From JBKBXU01 sp046313675 (GTDB lineage Bacteria; Bacteroidota; Bacteroidia; Cytophagales; Cytophagaceae): DNA of 7,252 nt. Of the stretch, positions 5,801 to 7,252 are shown piece by piece. The notes under the pieces are model-generated. The model was not told the origin of the DNA, did no database searches, and saw nothing but the letters and a program-made list of their open reading frames with translations. The position numbers and the translations under genes are program-made. Location of the stretch: contig JBKBXU010000248.1 of the NCBI GenBank assembly GCA_046313675.1, positions 1 to 7,252 of the forward strand, given 5' to 3'. Every line of letters begins with the position of its first letter. Position 1 is the stretch's first letter.

Positions 5801-7252
5801 CCATAAAGGTACTGTCGCGGCATAATATCTGATCGGAGTTCGCATTTGCAGTAGATGGTAAATTATTAACCACCCGTACCGTATCTCTGGAAGGCAAACA
5901 TCCACCATGAGAAACCGTCCAGATCATAAAATTATCGCCCAACCTAAGATTGTTTACCGAAGATCCCGGGCTATTTATGTTTGTTACAACTGCCGGACCT
6001 CCACCCAATACAGACCATACTCCCACACCCTGTGTTGGTGTGTTGGCCGATAACGAAGAGCTGTTGCTACAGATTATCTGATCATTTCCGGCATTGGCCG
6101 CAGTAGGGAGTTTGTTGTTTACCCTTACAGTATCATAAGAATCAGGGCATCCACCATGGCTTACCCTCCAAATCATAAAGTTATACCCTTCCCTAAGGTT
6201 TTGAACTTCCGCTATATGCGATTGTCCTGATACAGGATTGATGGTTACCGAAGTAGGGATGTATGATAGCCAGACTCCTGTTCCTTGAGTGGGCACAATA
6301 GCGGTTATGGTAGCTTTTGTATCGCAAACTTCCTTGTCACTGCCCGCATTTGCCCTGGAAGGGAGTCGGTTGTTGATGATAACAGTGTCTCTTGAAGGAG
6401 GACAGTTGGCTGTGCTTATAGTCCAGATAAACGTATTGGCGCCTTCCCTAAGATCTGTAACTTCCGAGCTGCTGATGGAGGGAGTCTGAATTAAAGCAGG
6501 TGTATTATGTTTTGTCCAAGCACCGATCCCCTGAATGGGTGTATTTCCTGCTAAATTGGTGAAGTTGCGACAAATGTTCTGGTCAATATTGGCATTGGCA
6601 GTGGTAGGCCTGTTATTATTAATGAGAACAGTGTCAACAGAAGCCGGACAGCCACCGGAAGGATATTGCACTGTCCAGATAAAATAGTTGTTGCCAAGAC
6701 TTAAATTAGTCACCAAAGAATTATGCTGAAAACGATTATTGATAGCTCCTGTACCACCGGCTACAATGTTCCATTCTCCTGTACCCTGAATCGGAGCAGT
6801 TCCTGATAAAGTTGCCTGATCCTGACAAACAATCTGATCTGCACCCGCATTGGCTTTTGAAGGCTGGTTGTTGTAGATGTAAGCGGTATCGGTAAGTATG
6901 CAACCTTCATGATTGGTTTGCCAAACAAGTTTATTAAGTCCTAATTGCAATCCGTTTACCTTGCTGTTGGCCGATAATATATTTGAAATAACTACAGGTG
7001 ACTGTGGCGTCAACCAGTTTCCTGTTCCTATTAATGGCATGGTGGCATTTAAGAAGGTAGAATCAGCACATAAGTTTTGGTTTCCCCCTGCATAGGCTTG
7101 AGATGGCAGGTTGTTGGTAATCCTTACCGTATCCCTTTTGATACATCCTTCGTGTGTTACTGTCCAGATGAATTCATTTATACCTTTTGTCAGTCCGGTT
7201 ACTTTGGTGTCATGAACCAATGAACTATTAAAATTACCTGTTCCGGTATGCA
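2839..7252 (-). CDS. Giant Ig/PKD-like repeat surface protein with T9SS type B sorting domain; N-terminus outside window, interrupted by assembly gap
   Basis: This is one gene although its frame appears split. The part from 7252 to the Ns (about 996 residues) and the part from the Ns to the TAG at 2841-2839 (about 470 residues) are two halves of the same repeat series, and the shift arises only in the 10-N run at 4254-4263. No start is visible: the frame is open to the right edge, where HTGTGNFNSS continues the repeat pattern, so the TTG at 7220 is not a start. From N to C there is a partial repeat, 16 tandem repeats of about 83 residues (pattern: xC...P-x-x-G-x-G-x-W...L-x-x-G-x-N-x-F-x-W-T-V...GGC-P-x-S-R-D-T-V-x-I-x-N-x-L-P-S-x-A-x-A-G-x-D-Q), and a type B sorting domain. 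No catalytic domain is seen. It is most likely an adhesin or cell-surface filament exported by the T9SS (inference); a functional tip could lie in the missing N-terminus. It precedes its probable secretion partner, PorP/SprF. Confidence 0.9.
2842..3099 (-). other. T9SS type B sorting domain (gliding motility-associated C-terminal, CHU_C type)
   Basis: The last 86 residues of the adhesin carry the full signature: IPNAFSPNDDAVNDTF, then FNVMNRWGDEVYYSD, then NDWNGDGHRGELPEDTYYY, and a closing strand GSVYKGFIMIKRK directly before the stop. This matches the TIGR04131/CHU_C class, in which the domain directs export through the type IX system. Proteins with this domain generally depend on a PorP/SprF-type partner, which here is the next gene. 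The domain has no cysteine. Confidence 0.96.
3103..4580 (-). repeat. Diverged stalk-proximal block of the same repeats (R11-R16)
   Basis: The units are R11 4580-4308, R12 4307-4075 (containing the Ns), R13 4074-3823, R14 3822-3562, R15 3561-3313 and R16 3312-3103. The two-Cys frame and G-x-G-x-W core persist in most, but the SRDTV-x-I-x-NNLPS-x-ANAG linker of the distal block is lost (for example DQLRIINHSAVEHISAG, DTITLDIFNKISEAQ). R11 is longer, about 91 residues, and has SGKW in place of GxGxW. R16 is last and has Tyr in place of the first Cys. This block sits next to the sorting domain and so would be nearest the cell surface. Confidence 0.88.
4254..4263. other. Assembly gap (10 Ns) inside repeat R12 of the adhesin gene
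   Basis: Ten Ns interrupt repeat R12. Upstream in gene direction the frame ends ...NAEPVI plus CA of a His/Gln codon; downstream it resumes with nCA and then GGGIILEPNN. Ten bases would put the two sides out of frame, while a length of 3k+2 restores one frame. The Ns are therefore a placeholder of nominal size, not a measured length, and the apparent frameshift is not real. Confidence 0.93.
4581..7252 (-). repeat. Conserved block of tandem ~83-residue Ig/PKD-like repeats (partial R0, then R1-R10)
   Basis: Taking the residue before the first cysteine as unit start, the units are R1 7073-6831, R2 6830-6576, R3 6575-6330, R4 6329-6075, R5 6074-5826, R6 5825-5574, R7 5573-5322, R8 5321-5076, R9 5075-4830 and R10 4829-4581. 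A partial R0 (7252-7074) runs off the edge. Unit length is 81-85 residues. Nearly all have G-x-G-x-W, F-x-W-x-(V/I), a second Cys and D-T-(V/I); most also have N-x-L-P-x-x-A-x-A. The copies have clearly diverged at DNA level, so they are old duplications. R4 and R5 are the closest pair I see (FMIW(R/T)VSHGGC). The two conserved Cys fit a disulfide within an Ig-like sandwich (inference). Confidence 0.92.

Noticed and set aside
7218..7220. TTG as start codon of the adhesin
   Set aside because: The frame is open upstream to the window edge and the upstream residues (HTGTGNFNSS) continue the repeat motif; no signal peptide follows the TTG.
2839..7252. Several plus-strand open frames of 60-148 codons opposite the repeats
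   Set aside because: They recur at similar positions in each repeat because the complementary strand of a conserved coding repeat stays open; they have no start context or recognisable domains.
3103..7252. CRISPR or satellite-like DNA repeat
   Set aside because: The period is about 249 bases, the copies are diverged at DNA level and conserved at protein level in one continuous frame, so it is a protein domain repeat.

Overview
The window looks like a stretch of a Bacteroidota (Bacteroidetes) genome. The evidence is a type B sorting domain of the type IX secretion system (T9SS), a PorP/SprF-family outer-membrane protein, and a PorE-like PD40/PKD/OmpA-type protein, all found together in this phylum. 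Starts lack clear Shine-Dalgarno sites, which also fits. The sequence is moderately AT-rich. A run of 10 Ns suggests a draft or metagenomic scaffold. I cannot name a genus.

All three genes lie on the minus strand and are packed tightly, so transcription runs from the right edge to the left edge. (1) 7252 to 2839: the C-terminal ~1,475 residues of a very large secreted repeat protein. It has a partial repeat at the right edge, then 16 tandem Ig/PKD-like repeats of about 83 residues, then a type B sorting domain. Its N-terminus lies outside the window, and the N run splits its reading frame in two artificially. (2) 2839 to 1973: a PorP/SprF-family protein whose GTG start overlaps the adhesin stop by one base (TAGTG). 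Its frame may have continued to 1925 before an in-frame TAG arose. (3) 1921 to the left edge: a PorE-like periplasmic/peptidoglycan-associated protein with PD40 beta-propeller repeats, two PKD domains, a SPOR-like segment and the start of a carboxypeptidase-regulatory-like domain. It is cut by the window edge, where an OmpA domain would be expected.

Together these look like a self-contained adhesin cassette: a long cysteine-ruled surface filament, the dedicated outer-membrane partner that type B cargo needs for secretion or anchoring, and an envelope protein that could link the complex to peptidoglycan. The families are known. The most notable local signals are the premature TAG at the end of the PorP/SprF gene with a family-like tail preserved downstream, the gap whose true length can be predicted from the repeat, the rigid 25-28-residue cysteine spacing, and the lone cysteine in the last repeat. 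There are no RNA genes, mobile elements or CRISPR arrays, and no gene-free stretch longer than 51 bases.
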